Assembly (NCBI GenBank): GCA_902596655.1
Contig: CACJUX010000002.1
Location: 1 to 64,000 of the forward strand
DNA: 64,000 nt
Source: an uncultured SAR116 cluster alpha proteobacterium
GTDB lineage: Bacteria; Pseudomonadota; Alphaproteobacteria; Puniceispirillales; Puniceispirillaceae
Direction: 5' to 3'
Each line of letters begins with the position of its first letter. Position 1 is the stretch's first letter. Under the pieces are notes generated by a model. The model ran no database searches. It saw only the letters and a program-made list of their open reading frames with translations, and was not told the origin of the DNA. Both the position numbers and the translations under genes were made by a program. Below, piece by piece: positions 17,587-25,848 of the stretch.

Positions 17587-18909
17587 CTATACGGCACTTT
17601 CAGGCCGAAATGCTATGACAATGAACAGCGCTAGCAAAAGTGATAGAATGAACAAATACTGGAACAAACCCATGCGCCTTTTTTCCGCTTTGGAGCCCAT
17701 TAGTCTCGCAACGACCGTGAAACAGATTGCTGCAACGCAAGTTAAAAGTGCGAACACCTGGACACGCGTCATGGCTAAACCCTCATCAACGGTGCGGGCG
17801 GGTTCTACAAGAAAATATCGGTCCGCCAACGGTTGTTGCACCAGTAGGTTTCCAGCTTCGTTGTAATTCCCAATGGTCGAAACTTGTAGCATGATGCCGA
17901 TGACTACAAAGCCAAGCACCAGAAAGGCACTCCACGGCGATACGAAGCTAATATACCGGCCAATGAGAGGTACCAGTAGCGTGAGTAGGAGCGATGCCAC
18001 CAGAATTAACCCGTAGATCATCTGAGTAATAAAGGCCTGGATGGCACCAAAATTGAAGGTCGCGAGAACATAGCCGATTAGCCAAAGCGTTACCGCACCG
18101 AGAAGCGCGCCAGTTGCACCGCCTCGGCCGCCAGATAACGCGACGCCACCCAGAACAAGCGCTGTTACGGCGGTTAGGGTCATGTTCTGCCCCTGGGTCG
18201 GGTCACCCGATGAAATTAGTGCGGTGTAACAAATTGCGCCGAGCCCAACATAGACCCCGGCAATCAGATGCGCGCCTATGCGAACAACTTCAGTTTTGAC
18301 CCCAGAAGTCCAGGCCGCACGCTCGTCATAGCCCGTCATTTTTAAATTAGAATAAAAGGTGGTCGCTGTGAATAGGTACCAGCCTGCTGTTGCGAGCACC
18401 AGGATCAGCAAAACTGGCGAGAAGATAGTCGTCCCTAGGCCCCAATCCTGCATAAAGGATGGCGCGGTGCCGCCGGGCCGCTTCAAGATAACAAGGTTTA
18501 TGCCAGTTAAGGCAAGAAACCCGGAGAGTGATACGATGATTGGCTGTACTCGCACATAGATGACTACCAGAGCGAAGGCCAGTTGGTAAAGCATACCAAG
18601 ACCAAGAGCGACAATAAAGGTGGCAATAGGGCTAATGAGGATCCCTGACGTGCTCAGTTTTACAACCACCACATTTATGAATGCCAGAAGCGGTCCAACG
18701 GCAAGGTCGATTGTGCCTCGCCCGGCAACGGCGAGGACCATCAGCGAATAGGTCGCGAGAATCAGAGGGGCCGCGACAATTATCGCCGCTCCCATGCCAG
18801 CAGGCGACACCAGGTTCGGCCCGCGTATCACCGCCGTTCCAAGAAGGGCAGCCATAAGCGCAATCGGCACCAGAAGATAGATATTTGGTGACTGGGCTTG
18901 TGTGACCAT
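17587..18909 (-). CDS. ribose-type ABC transporter permease (RbsC family), first subunit
   Basis: This 440-residue membrane protein carries the RbsC-family signatures GRGTIDLAVGPLLAFINVVVV, VQPIIVSLSGFLALTGINL, YDERAAWTSGVKTEVVRIG and TAVTALVLGGVALSGGRGG. The C-terminal part is extended: after the permease core come three more hydrophobic segments, and a loop with LLVQQPLADRYFLVEPARTVDEGLA lies between them. That is unusual for this family. The gene is 68 bp downstream of the alpha/beta hydrolase gene and just before the second permease. Confidence 0.85.
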   Translation of the reverse strand: MVTQAQSPNIYLLVPIALMAALLGTAVIRGPNLVSPAGMGAAIIVAAPLILATYSLMVLAVAGRGTIDLAVGPLLAFINVVVVKLSTSGILISPIATFIVALGLGMLYQLAFALVVIYVRVQPIIVSLSGFLALTGINLVILKRPGGTAPSFMQDWGLGTTIFSPVLLILVLATAGWYLFTATTFYSNLKMTGYDERAAWTSGVKTEVVRIGAHLIAGVYVGLGAICYTALISSGDPTQGQNMTLTAVTALVLGGVALSGGRGGATGALLGAVTLWLIGYVLATFNFGAIQAFITQMIYGLILVASLLLTLLVPLIGRYISFVSPWSAFLVLGFVVIGIMLQVSTIGNYNEAGNLLVQQPLADRYFLVEPARTVDEGLAMTRVQVFALLTCVAAICFTVVARLMGSKAEKRRMGLFQYLFILSLLLALFIVIAFRPESAV

Positions 18910-18977
18910 TAACTCGCTGTCTTAACCTCTTGGCGGCAACCCGCGAGATACCCCGCTAAGTTGGTCCATCATTTCCT

Positions 18978-19934
18978 CTAAAGATCAATTACCCTTCGCT
19001 GTGGATTGTCATCAGAGGGCCGGGTCAAACTGCCTCCGACACTGTTCTGACCGGACGACCAATTCTGGGTTGCACCACCACGTCGTTCTGGATCATTCTG
19101 CAGAATCTTCTTCAACACAGGCGTGATTACCTCTTTGAATTTGTCAGGATCCTCTGATGTTGGGAAATGTCCACCACCGAAAATGATACATTCGCTGTTC
19201 TTTACCTTTTCGGCCGTGCGCATCGTCATCTCTGGCGTACAAGCAAAATCGTACTCGCCAGTAAGAAAATAGATTGGCAGCTTTCCTGAAATCTTGTGGA
19301 CCTTGTCGCGGTAATCTGAATCGACGGAGTAGTAGTATAGATCTCCCTTGAAGATTCCCGGCCCACCTTGAGCGTAATACCACCAGGTTTCCCAACGATA
19401 CTCGTCTGGGCTTTCCGGAGACATCAGCCCGAAGACTGACGTTGCGACCGCCTCGCCGCCATGAATTTCCGGATGATGCAAGGGGTCGATCCACCACCCC
19501 GGCGAATAGTCACAGGCCTCCATCGCGATCAATGCTGAAAATTCATTCTCATATCGAAGAGCTAACTCCAGACAGATATTGCCCCCCATGGATTGTCCCA
19601 TAATCACTGGTTTATGAAGCTCAAGGGCGCGGCAGAACTCGACGATGAATTCGGCATAGAAGCTGGTTGTCAACTTGTATTCATCTTCCTCAAGGTGCCA
19701 GCCTGCTGGTGGCAGAGATTTACCGTGTCGAGGAACATCGAACACTATGGTTCGGAAATTCGCGCTAATGTCCGGATCGCAAAGCTGATGGCGATACATG
19801 CGACCGTCTGATCCAGCGGTGTGCAGACATACCATCGGAACACCTTCGCCATTCTCCTCATAATAGGTTCGGTATGTTTTGCCCTGGCAGGTGACGTATA
19901 CATATCGTCCAACAATTGGATCGTGCTTGTTCAT
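18978..19934 (-). CDS. alpha/beta hydrolase
   Basis: The 318-residue protein has the fold's order: VPMVCLHTAGSDGRMYRHQL (oxyanion region, about 33-52), FDVPRHGKS (about 70-78), the nucleophile elbow GQSMGG (Ser near 114), an acid in LTGEYDFACTPEM, and the final histidine in FGGGHFP. Family members cleave esters, lactones, C-C bonds or epoxides. There is no signal peptide, so it acts in the cytoplasm. It lies between the SCP2-like gene (12 bp) and the first permease in the long operon, so it may open or hydrolyse the imported compound. The last 30 residues are low-complexity and polar. Confidence 0.8.
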   Translation of the reverse strand: MNKHDPIVGRYVYVTCQGKTYRTYYEENGEGVPMVCLHTAGSDGRMYRHQLCDPDISANFRTIVFDVPRHGKSLPPAGWHLEEDEYKLTTSFYAEFIVEFCRALELHKPVIMGQSMGGNICLELALRYENEFSALIAMEACDYSPGWWIDPLHHPEIHGGEAVATSVFGLMSPESPDEYRWETWWYYAQGGPGIFKGDLYYYSVDSDYRDKVHKISGKLPIYFLTGEYDFACTPEMTMRTAEKVKNSECIIFGGGHFPTSEDPDKFKEVITPVLKKILQNDPERRGGATQNWSSGQNSVGGSLTRPSDDNPQRRVIDL

Positions 19935-19946
19935 CGCAGTCTCTCC

Positions 19947-20351
19947 TTATACTTCACGCATTAGGGCCAGCATCCATGTTAGCGCCCGCATATTTTGCCA
20001 GAACGGCTTCTGATTACCTTCGATGTGGAGCTGTTTATGCAGCGGATGGGCCATGGCCCAAATATCGTTGAACATCGGTGGTGGAACCTTCTGGCTGAAC
20101 TTCATCCAGGCCGTTGAAGGTGCCCTGAGTGCAAATTCATAACCCATGTCGGATGGAACGAGTCCCTCGGAAATCCGTTCAATTTTCCCCCGCCGAACCT
20201 CGCAGAGAAAGTCAGTTTCGTCGATGCCAAGGACAAAGCGGACTGTGAAAAAACGCCCAATTACTGGCAACACTCGGTCTTCGTTTACCAAACGCGCCCA
20301 GCTTTCAACCCAATTAAGATCGAGGACACGTCTGCCGCCCAAATTGCTCAT
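19947..20351 (-). CDS. small SCP2-like (sterol carrier/lipid-binding type) protein
   Basis: From the ATG at 20351 (AAGGAG site seven bases upstream) the product is 134 residues. A longer in-frame start at 20402 would overlap the fusion gene and lacks a ribosome site. The order of beta strands with FLCEVRRGKIERISEGLV, then FALRAPSTAWMKFSQ, IWAM and LHIEGNQKPFWQNMRAL resembles the small SCP2-type lipid-carrier fold: a dG-turn, a middle amphipathic segment and a G-D/N turn before a C-terminal helix. The match is by pattern only. Similar small proteins accompany hydrolases and transporters of hydrophobic compounds. It starts 16 bp after the ATPase-PEBP stop. Confidence 0.5.
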   Translation of the reverse strand: MSNLGGRRVLDLNWVESWARLVNEDRVLPVIGRFFTVRFVLGIDETDFLCEVRRGKIERISEGLVPSDMGYEFALRAPSTAWMKFSQKVPPPMFNDIWAMAHPLHKQLHIEGNQKPFWQNMRALTWMLALMREV

Positions 20352-20367
20352 TTTGCTCTCCTTTAAA

Positions 20368-22530
20368 TCATGCAGCTGGCAGTGCCGCGTTAGCTGGGCC
20401 ATAGATGGCCGTGAAACTTGCTTGCTCTATAGTGACCGGCAATATTGTCTGCGAAAAGGCAACAAAATCTGCATCCTGAGGCAGATCTACGCTTTTCAAT
20501 TTCAGCGCAAACAGTGTGAAAACATAGCGGTGTGGCCCATCTGGTGGCCATGGACCACTATAACCACGGCCAAAACCGGGGATATTAAAAGTTACAAAAT
20601 CAGAGTTCAATTCTTGGGAACCGGATGGCATTCTGGCTGTCATCGACGCACCTTCGACAAGACCTTTAGCATCTGCTGGGATGTTGTAAACAAGCCAATG
20701 TGCAAAACTGCGCGAAAAGTTGAATTCTTGGGGCACGTCGGGATCGGTGATGGAAAGCGCTAAGCTTTGTGTTCCCTCCGGAACACTCTCCCAATCCAAA
20801 GGTGGTGACATTTTATGCACTTCTGTATAACGCGAAGGAATAACATCGCCTTGTTTGATCTCAGGTGATAACAGCATGAAGCCCGACTGGTTCATAACAA
20901 GTCTCCGCGGAAGATTGGGGCGGACACGCACCAATTTGGCAGCGGGCCTTTCACCATTTTTAGCTGGACGCCAGTCATCCAAATTTCTGACGTTAGTCGT
21001 GTGATCGTGCAGCGCCAATTTTTCAGCGCCACGTCCAAATGTTGCATTCAAAATCAGGTTAGTGTCAAATGGTGGAGTGAATTCGGAACTAACTATACCA
21101 CCGCGGAATACCAATACCCGTGAACATAAATCTGTGAACTCCTCGATTTCGGATGACAGAAAGACGACGGCATTCCCTTTAGCGGCGAAGTCCCTAAGGT
21201 TGCGATAGAGATCGAGCTTGGCGCCAACATCAATGCCTCTGGCAGGATCATTCAATACCATAACGCCAGGATTTTCGGCAAAGGACCGTGCAATGAGAAT
21301 CTTCTGCTGGTTGCCACCTGATAGTGATCCAATCAAGTTTCCCGAATTTCCCATTTTGGTTGCCAACTGGTTCGTCTCATGTTCGAAAATTGGATTCAGT
21401 TTTGCCCGGTTAATAAACCGCAGAAATCCAGCCACCGATTGCGTCGGATAGATTGACATTACCATGTTCTCGAATATTGACATATTCGGCAAGACGCCAT
21501 CCTTCTTGCGATCGCCAGAAACATAGGAAATACCGGCCTTTCGGGCCGTCTGCATGTCAATTATTTGCTCTGCAGTTCCGTTCTGCACGACACTTATCCA
21601 GCCGTTTAACGGTTGTTGAACACCCGCGAGAACCTTGGCAAAATCGGCCTGTCCTTGCCCGTCTAACCCCGTGACCCCAACGATCTCGCCCGGATGCAAG
21701 TTGAAGTCAAAAAGTGAGGTGTTATGCCAGACTTGAAGGTCATGAGATCTTAGCACAGGCCGTTCGTCGAGTTGCTTAGCATGTCCCATGTTTGCTTCCA
21801 CCCGTTGGCGTTCCGGCCCTGCGATAAGCTGCATGATGTTCTCTTCAGTAATCTGTGTTTTTTCCAGAGTTCCTACAGACTTTCCATCACGCAGTATTGT
21901 GGCACGGTCAGCGATCCTGACGAGTTCGGCTATTCTGTGCGTCACAATGAAGATCGTGCATCCGTCCTTTGTCAGGGAACGCATCTTAGCGAAAAGCCTT
22001 TCTGTTGCCTCGTAATCAAGCGCAGCAGAACTTTCATCAAGAATAAGAAGGCGCGGATTTGTTAGCATACCTCGCGCGATGGTAATCCACTGTTTTAAAG
22101 ACAGCGGCAGGTCGCCGACGATGCTATCAGGGTCGAGTTCAAAACCAAGCAGGTCGGAGAGGATCTGTTTTGATCTGATGCGGCGCTCATCTCTCGGCTC
22201 TGCGGTTTCGAAAAGGTCATCAGAGCCTAGAAACAGGTTGTCCAATACAGAGCATTCATCTGCCACAAGCACTTCTTGATAAACATTGGAAATACCAAGT
22301 GCCTTTGACTCGGCAGGGTTTGTCGCTGTCTTGCCAAAGATGGACACTTGTCCGGAGTCTGGCTGAAGGACACCTGAGATGATCTTTGCAAGTGTTGACT
22401 TGCCAGACCCATTACCTCCGATTATGGCATGAACCTCACCCTCAAACGCCTTAAGGCTAACATGATCAAGCGCCCGAGTTGGTCCAAAATTTTTAGTTAT
22501 GCCGACTAAATTCGCCGCAAGTGCCGACAA
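20368..22530 (-). CDS. ribose-type double ABC ATPase fused to a C-terminal PEBP (YbhB/Raf-kinase-inhibitor-like) domain
   Basis: Residues 1-505 are an RbsA-type tandem ATPase. Domain 1 has the Walker A GGNGSGKST (about 37-45) and LLILDESSAALD. Domain 2 has the degenerate Walker A GLDGQGQADF and the RbsA-type signature LSGGNQQKILIARSF with LNDPARGIDVG. After a linker, residues from about 546 to 720 (DNA about 20370-20895) form a whole PEBP domain: MLLSPEIKQGDVIPSRYT, SPPLDWESVPEGTQSLALSI, DPDVP, HWLVYNIPA, and GPWPPDGPHRYVFTLFAL, the family's ligand-site block. The fusion is in one uninterrupted frame. RbsA is normally about 500 residues. PEBP proteins bind phospholipids or nucleotide-like ligands, so the domain may sense or handle a ligand at the importer. 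Confidence 0.85.
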   Translation of the reverse strand: MSALAANLVGITKNFGPTRALDHVSLKAFEGEVHAIIGGNGSGKSTLAKIISGVLQPDSGQVSIFGKTATNPAESKALGISNVYQEVLVADECSVLDNLFLGSDDLFETAEPRDERRIRSKQILSDLLGFELDPDSIVGDLPLSLKQWITIARGMLTNPRLLILDESSAALDYEATERLFAKMRSLTKDGCTIFIVTHRIAELVRIADRATILRDGKSVGTLEKTQITEENIMQLIAGPERQRVEANMGHAKQLDERPVLRSHDLQVWHNTSLFDFNLHPGEIVGVTGLDGQGQADFAKVLAGVQQPLNGWISVVQNGTAEQIIDMQTARKAGISYVSGDRKKDGVLPNMSIFENMVMSIYPTQSVAGFLRFINRAKLNPIFEHETNQLATKMGNSGNLIGSLSGGNQQKILIARSFAENPGVMVLNDPARGIDVGAKLDLYRNLRDFAAKGNAVVFLSSEIEEFTDLCSRVLVFRGGIVSSEFTPPFDTNLILNATFGRGAEKLALHDHTTNVRNLDDWRPAKNGERPAAKLVRVRPNLPRRLVMNQSGFMLLSPEIKQGDVIPSRYTEVHKMSPPLDWESVPEGTQSLALSITDPDVPQEFNFSRSFAHWLVYNIPADAKGLVEGASMTARMPSGSQELNSDFVTFNIPGFGRGYSGPWPPDGPHRYVFTLFALKLKSVDLPQDADFVAFSQTILPVTIEQASFTAIYGPANAALPAA

Positions 22531-22561
22531 TTATCCCTCCAATTTATCCCAAATGATTATG

Positions 22562-22589
22562 ATCCTGGCCGTTATGGCACGGCCAGGAT
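22562..22589 (-). promoter_or_regulatory. intercistronic hairpin between binding-protein and ATPase genes
   Basis: A perfect 11-bp inverted repeat (ATCCTGGCCGT / ACGGCCAGGAT) with a 6-base loop lies 12 bp after the binding-protein stop in transcription order. No T run follows on the transcribed strand, so it is not a simple terminator. Such hairpins protect the 3' end of the binding-protein message and keep its level above that of the transporter core. Confidence 0.6.
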
Positions 22590-22601
22590 ATATTTTTTGC
22601 T

Positions 22602-23795
22602 TTACGACTTCGGGTGTGATGCTACGTCGTATTTTTCCGGATCTGCAGGGCGCAGGAAGAAATTATTGAGAAATTCTTTGCCGGCCCATGCCTCGATGCC
22701 AGGATGATACCATTTGTCGGATTGCTCCGAACAGTCACTGGGGATGGCCGCCATCATCTCATTTTTGTCCATCGACACTGGAGTGGTGAGGATTGACTGT
22801 ACCTTCGGCCCTTGTCCCTGGAGTGTCCGCATCATAATATTCCAGATCATTTCGAAATCGTCACCTGGAGGCCAAGCGTGGATTGCGCCGGAGACATAAT
22901 CCGGGTTATTCCGCCAATAGCAAAGCGCGCCAAGCTCGGAACCAATTGTGATAGGAATCATGTCACGACCAGACTGCTGCAACGCGCGCAGAGCGCCAAG
23001 TTCGGACGCAGACTGAATTATGATACCATCGAGCTTGCCGGGGTTAGTGGCAAGCCACTTCTGAACCTCGGCTTGGGCGACCTGATCAGTCCACATGCCA
23101 GCAATTTGGCCCTTGACCTTCACGTCTGGAAAGTCTGCAAGTGCCTTCTCAATGCCGACATTCTGGCTGTCAGAAGCAGACGTACCTGGGATTCCCTCTA
23201 CGTTGAGGACGCGACCTTTTCCACCAATTTCATTCGCCATCCACTCGCCCATCATCCGGCCGCCAACAACGAAGTTGGCAGAGGAGTTGATGGAATACGG
23301 GCTTGTCAGGTATCCGATTCCGGAGAATACAGCCACACTGTTTTTATAGGCATATTCCACAGATGCGTTTAGTGCAGTTGGGTTTGAACAACACACGATT
23401 ATAGCGTCAACACCCTGATCCACCAACTGGCGGATCTGCTGTATTTGTGTCGCATCATTTAAATTGGACTGCGTGATGATGACCTCATCCAACATGCCAA
23501 GATCTTTCCATTTTGGAACAAGCTCGTTTTGCAAGCGATCCATCACCGCAGCTCGCCAGGTGTTGCCAGCATATGACGACGCGTATCCTACCTTCCATGG
23601 TGGGGGGTTTTTGGCCACCCAATCACGATAAGCACTTTCACCGATTGGCTGAACTGGATCCAGGAAATCTTTATTGTAAAGAGAATTTTGAATGTCGGTT
23701 GGCAGTTCGTTTACGCCAGCGCTAGCATTCGAGATTGCGAACATCGTGGTGCTTACAGCCAGCACACCGATGAGGCGTGAGAAAAAATTTGTCAT
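22602..23795 (-). CDS. ribose-type ABC transporter periplasmic substrate-binding protein
   Basis: The protein of about 397 residues begins with a signal peptide (MTNFFSRLIGVLAVSTTMFAISNASA). The mature part is a type-1 periplasmic-binding fold: PWKVGYASSYAGNTWRA, then QIQQIRQLVDQGVDAIIVCCSN, VFSGIGYLTSPYSI, GRVLNVEGIPGTSASDSQN and DGIIIQSASELGALRALQQ. It is longer than RbsB (about 300). I prefer the ATG at 23795 since GGGGAAGG precedes it; the ATG at 23807 is the alternative and adds four residues. It is the first gene of the long operon, and the hairpin just after it fits a higher expression level. The family binds sugars, polyols or autoinducer-2; this ligand is unknown. Confidence 0.88.
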   Translation of the reverse strand: MTNFFSRLIGVLAVSTTMFAISNASAGVNELPTDIQNSLYNKDFLDPVQPIGESAYRDWVAKNPPPWKVGYASSYAGNTWRAAVMDRLQNELVPKWKDLGMLDEVIITQSNLNDATQIQQIRQLVDQGVDAIIVCCSNPTALNASVEYAYKNSVAVFSGIGYLTSPYSINSSANFVVGGRMMGEWMANEIGGKGRVLNVEGIPGTSASDSQNVGIEKALADFPDVKVKGQIAGMWTDQVAQAEVQKWLATNPGKLDGIIIQSASELGALRALQQSGRDMIPITIGSELGALCYWRNNPDYVSGAIHAWPPGDDFEMIWNIMMRTLQGQGPKVQSILTTPVSMDKNEMMAAIPSDCSEQSDKWYHPGIEAWAGKEFLNNFFLRPADPEKYDVASHPKS

Positions 23796-23908
23796 TACCT
23801 TCCCCATTGTTTGTTTTACGGTTTATTCATCAACACTCCGATAACCCAAAAGAATCTTGGGAAATTTCAAAAAACGCTACTTTATTTTTATTATAATTGT
23901 ATTTAGCG

Positions 23909-23927
23909 TATCCGGTCCTGCCGGATA
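23909..23927. promoter_or_regulatory. operator-like inverted repeat upstream of the long operon
   Basis: TATCCGG-TCCTG-CCGGATA is a perfect 7-bp inverted repeat with a 5-base spacer, about 110-130 bp upstream of the binding-protein start and in the divergent region shared with the LysR gene. Its dyad form suits a regulator dimer. Confidence 0.5.
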
Positions 23928-23953
23928 ATTTCAAGTGAATTTACTTTAAAACG

Positions 23954-23999
23954 ATCAACGTCTGGAACAATTTTTGATGTCTTGACGTCAGACGTTGAT
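23954..23999. promoter_or_regulatory. long-spaced perfect inverted repeat in the divergent regulatory region
   Basis: ATCAACGTCTG at 23954-23964 is repeated in inverted form as CAGACGTTGAT at 23989-23999, a perfect 11-bp match with a 24-bp spacer. The spacer ends in the palindrome TGACGTCA, which overlaps the right arm. The centre-to-centre distance is 35 bp, just over three helical turns, as for two bound dimers of a LysR-type protein or a looped site. It could also fold as a hairpin in RNA. Confidence 0.45.
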
Positions 24000-24228
24000 G
24001 CTCAAGCCACTTGAGAGTGCAACAGTGAATTTCAGGGATCTGGCAAAACCCTCGGCAGATGCGCAGTCCTTGCAACATTCAGGTTTTGGCTAGAAGACCC
24101 TGATCTATCCAATACAAGTCAAGACTGCGAAACGTACGTTTTCACTGTCAAAAGACGATCTTACTTGGGTTCGCGAAGTATTGGCTTCGCTTGAAAAGAC
24201 TTCACGAGGAGTGACAGTACAGCAATGA
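23998..24228 (+). pseudogene. possible decayed small ORF in the regulatory region
   Basis: A frame from ATG 23998 to TGA 24226-24228 is broken only by TAG at 24091. The second half reads like a protein (KTLIYPIQVKTAKRTFSLSK, then a DDLTWVREVLASLEKT stretch). No family is recognised, and the overlap with the inverted repeat makes chance coding possible. Confidence 0.2.
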
Positions 24229-24362
24229 CAAACTTTAATTAAACAACCCCGTTACACAAAATTAAAAACTTTGCCTGTGTGGCTGTCTAATTTTTAAACT
24301 GCTAACATGACATCATCTTTTTTTATAGTGAAAGTGACTTCTTAGATTGGTGAGGTGAGACG

Positions 24363-25286
24363 GTGGCACCACGATTTTCATTAAGACAGCTTGAATATAT
24401 GGTTGCTGTGGCTGAATGTGGATCCGTTCTGTCAGCGTCAAAAGAAGTGAATGTGTCATCCTCTGCAATCTCTGCGGCTATTTCTCAACTAGAGGGGGAG
24501 CTTGGTGTGCAGCTTTTTGTGCGACAACATGCTCAGGGTTTAAATCTTACTTCGGTAGGAGAGCAATTTTTTAACGAGGCCAAAAAAATTCTTCATAGTG
24601 TGGCACTGCTTGGCGATCTCGCAAATGATGCAGTTCAATCCATGAGGGGTCCAATATCAATTGGTTGTTTTGTGACACTTGCACCGCTTGTGGCCGCCTC
24701 TGTTAGGCGTAGCTTCACAGAAGAATTCCCGCACGTTTCAATTACCATGCGAGAGGGCAATCAGGTTGAGTTGCTGGCTATGCTAGCTCGCGCTGAAATA
24801 GACATCGCCATTACCTATGATTTGGATATCCCAACGGGTTATGATTTTGAAGGAATGATTGACTTGCCACCACAACTGATCTTGGCAGAAGATGATCCGT
24901 TAGTAACAAAGACCAAAATCGATATACAAGATCTTGTTGACAAGCCAATGATATTGCTCGATCTGCCACTCAGCAGCGCTTATTTCCTGTCGCTATTTCA
25001 GGAGCTTGGCTTGCGGCCGAAGATTTTTGAACGTGTCTCAAATCTATCCAGCTTGCGCAGCCTCGTAGCAAACGGCTTTGGTTATGGCCTGCTTAACATC
25101 AGCACCAAAAAAAATCTTGCACCTGATGGAAAGAGATTGGTTTTTCGCCAATTGGTGGGAAAGCATCGGCCCATGGTTTTTGGTGTTGCGCGCATGAAAA
25201 GTGAGTATAGCTCCCGGATCGTGAACGCTTTTGCAGATCATATCCGCAAGCGGGTGAATGGTAACGGCTTGCCAGGAATGTCCTGA
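24363..25286 (+). CDS. LysR-family transcriptional regulator
   Basis: The 307-residue protein starts at a GTG (24363) with GAGGTGAG upstream. The N-terminal winged HTH is clear: FSLRQLEYMVAVAECGSVLSA, then VSSSAISAAISQLEGELGVQLFVR. The remaining part is a periplasmic-binding-like effector domain (GPISIGCFVTLAPLVAASVRR, EIDIAITYDLDIP). The acyl length fits the LTTR family. The gene is divergent from the 11-gene operon across 567 bp that contains two inverted repeats, the classic LTTR arrangement, so it is the best candidate regulator of that operon. Downstream on the plus strand is only decayed sequence. Confidence 0.88.
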   Translation: MAPRFSLRQLEYMVAVAECGSVLSASKEVNVSSSAISAAISQLEGELGVQLFVRQHAQGLNLTSVGEQFFNEAKKILHSVALLGDLANDAVQSMRGPISIGCFVTLAPLVAASVRRSFTEEFPHVSITMREGNQVELLAMLARAEIDIAITYDLDIPTGYDFEGMIDLPPQLILAEDDPLVTKTKIDIQDLVDKPMILLDLPLSSAYFLSLFQELGLRPKIFERVSNLSSLRSLVANGFGYGLLNISTKKNLAPDGKRLVFRQLVGKHRPMVFGVARMKSEYSSRIVNAFADHIRKRVNGNGLPGMS

Positions 25287-25848
25287 GGCGTCATTGACAG
25301 TTATGGGTGTTTTTGATCTCTCCCCAGATGATCAGCATAGGGGCAAAGTTTAAATTCGTTATAGACCGGTTCATCTATTTTGTTGTAATTTCACTTAGCT
25401 GTTTTGGACTACTTTTATCGCCAACGCAGAACATTTGGTCCGTCCCCTTTGTCTTTTCTGAAAATAGATCAACTGCAGTAAAGGCATCGATTACAGCCGT
25501 GATTTAAATAGCACATATGGCATCGTCTGCGGGGTTTATGAGACGCAATTGAGCTTTAATTTTTAGCCATTAAGGAAAATCTCGGTTCAAACGCATTCGC
25601 CGTGATCCCATCTGCGACTTTTCATCTGTGGCGCAAAGGCTTGGACAACGAGGAGCAGCAAATTCAGATTGAAATGGATAGTTCCCTGCCAGCTTGCCTC
25701 AACAATGGAGTCGGCATGCAGGTGCGGATTGACACCAACGGCTCTGACAGAGATATCAAATAAAAAAACCGGGCTTTGAACCTGGCTTGGTCAATTATGT
25801 GGCAGCTCCATTCTAAAAAAGATCGATGGCAAATATCCTACCCTTGCT
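25287..25848. other. spacer with possible coding remnant
   Basis: No intact gene is supported. One plus-strand frame at about 25570-25763 reads protein-like (LGSNAFAVIPSATFHLWRKG and then DNEEQQIQIEMDSSLPACL) and ends at a TAA, but it has no start or family match. The sequence after it is AT-rich. Confidence 0.25.

Noticed and set aside
20146..20763. A 205-codon plus-strand frame opposite the PEBP domain and the SCP2-like gene
   Set aside because: Antisense to two recognisable domains and without its own signal.
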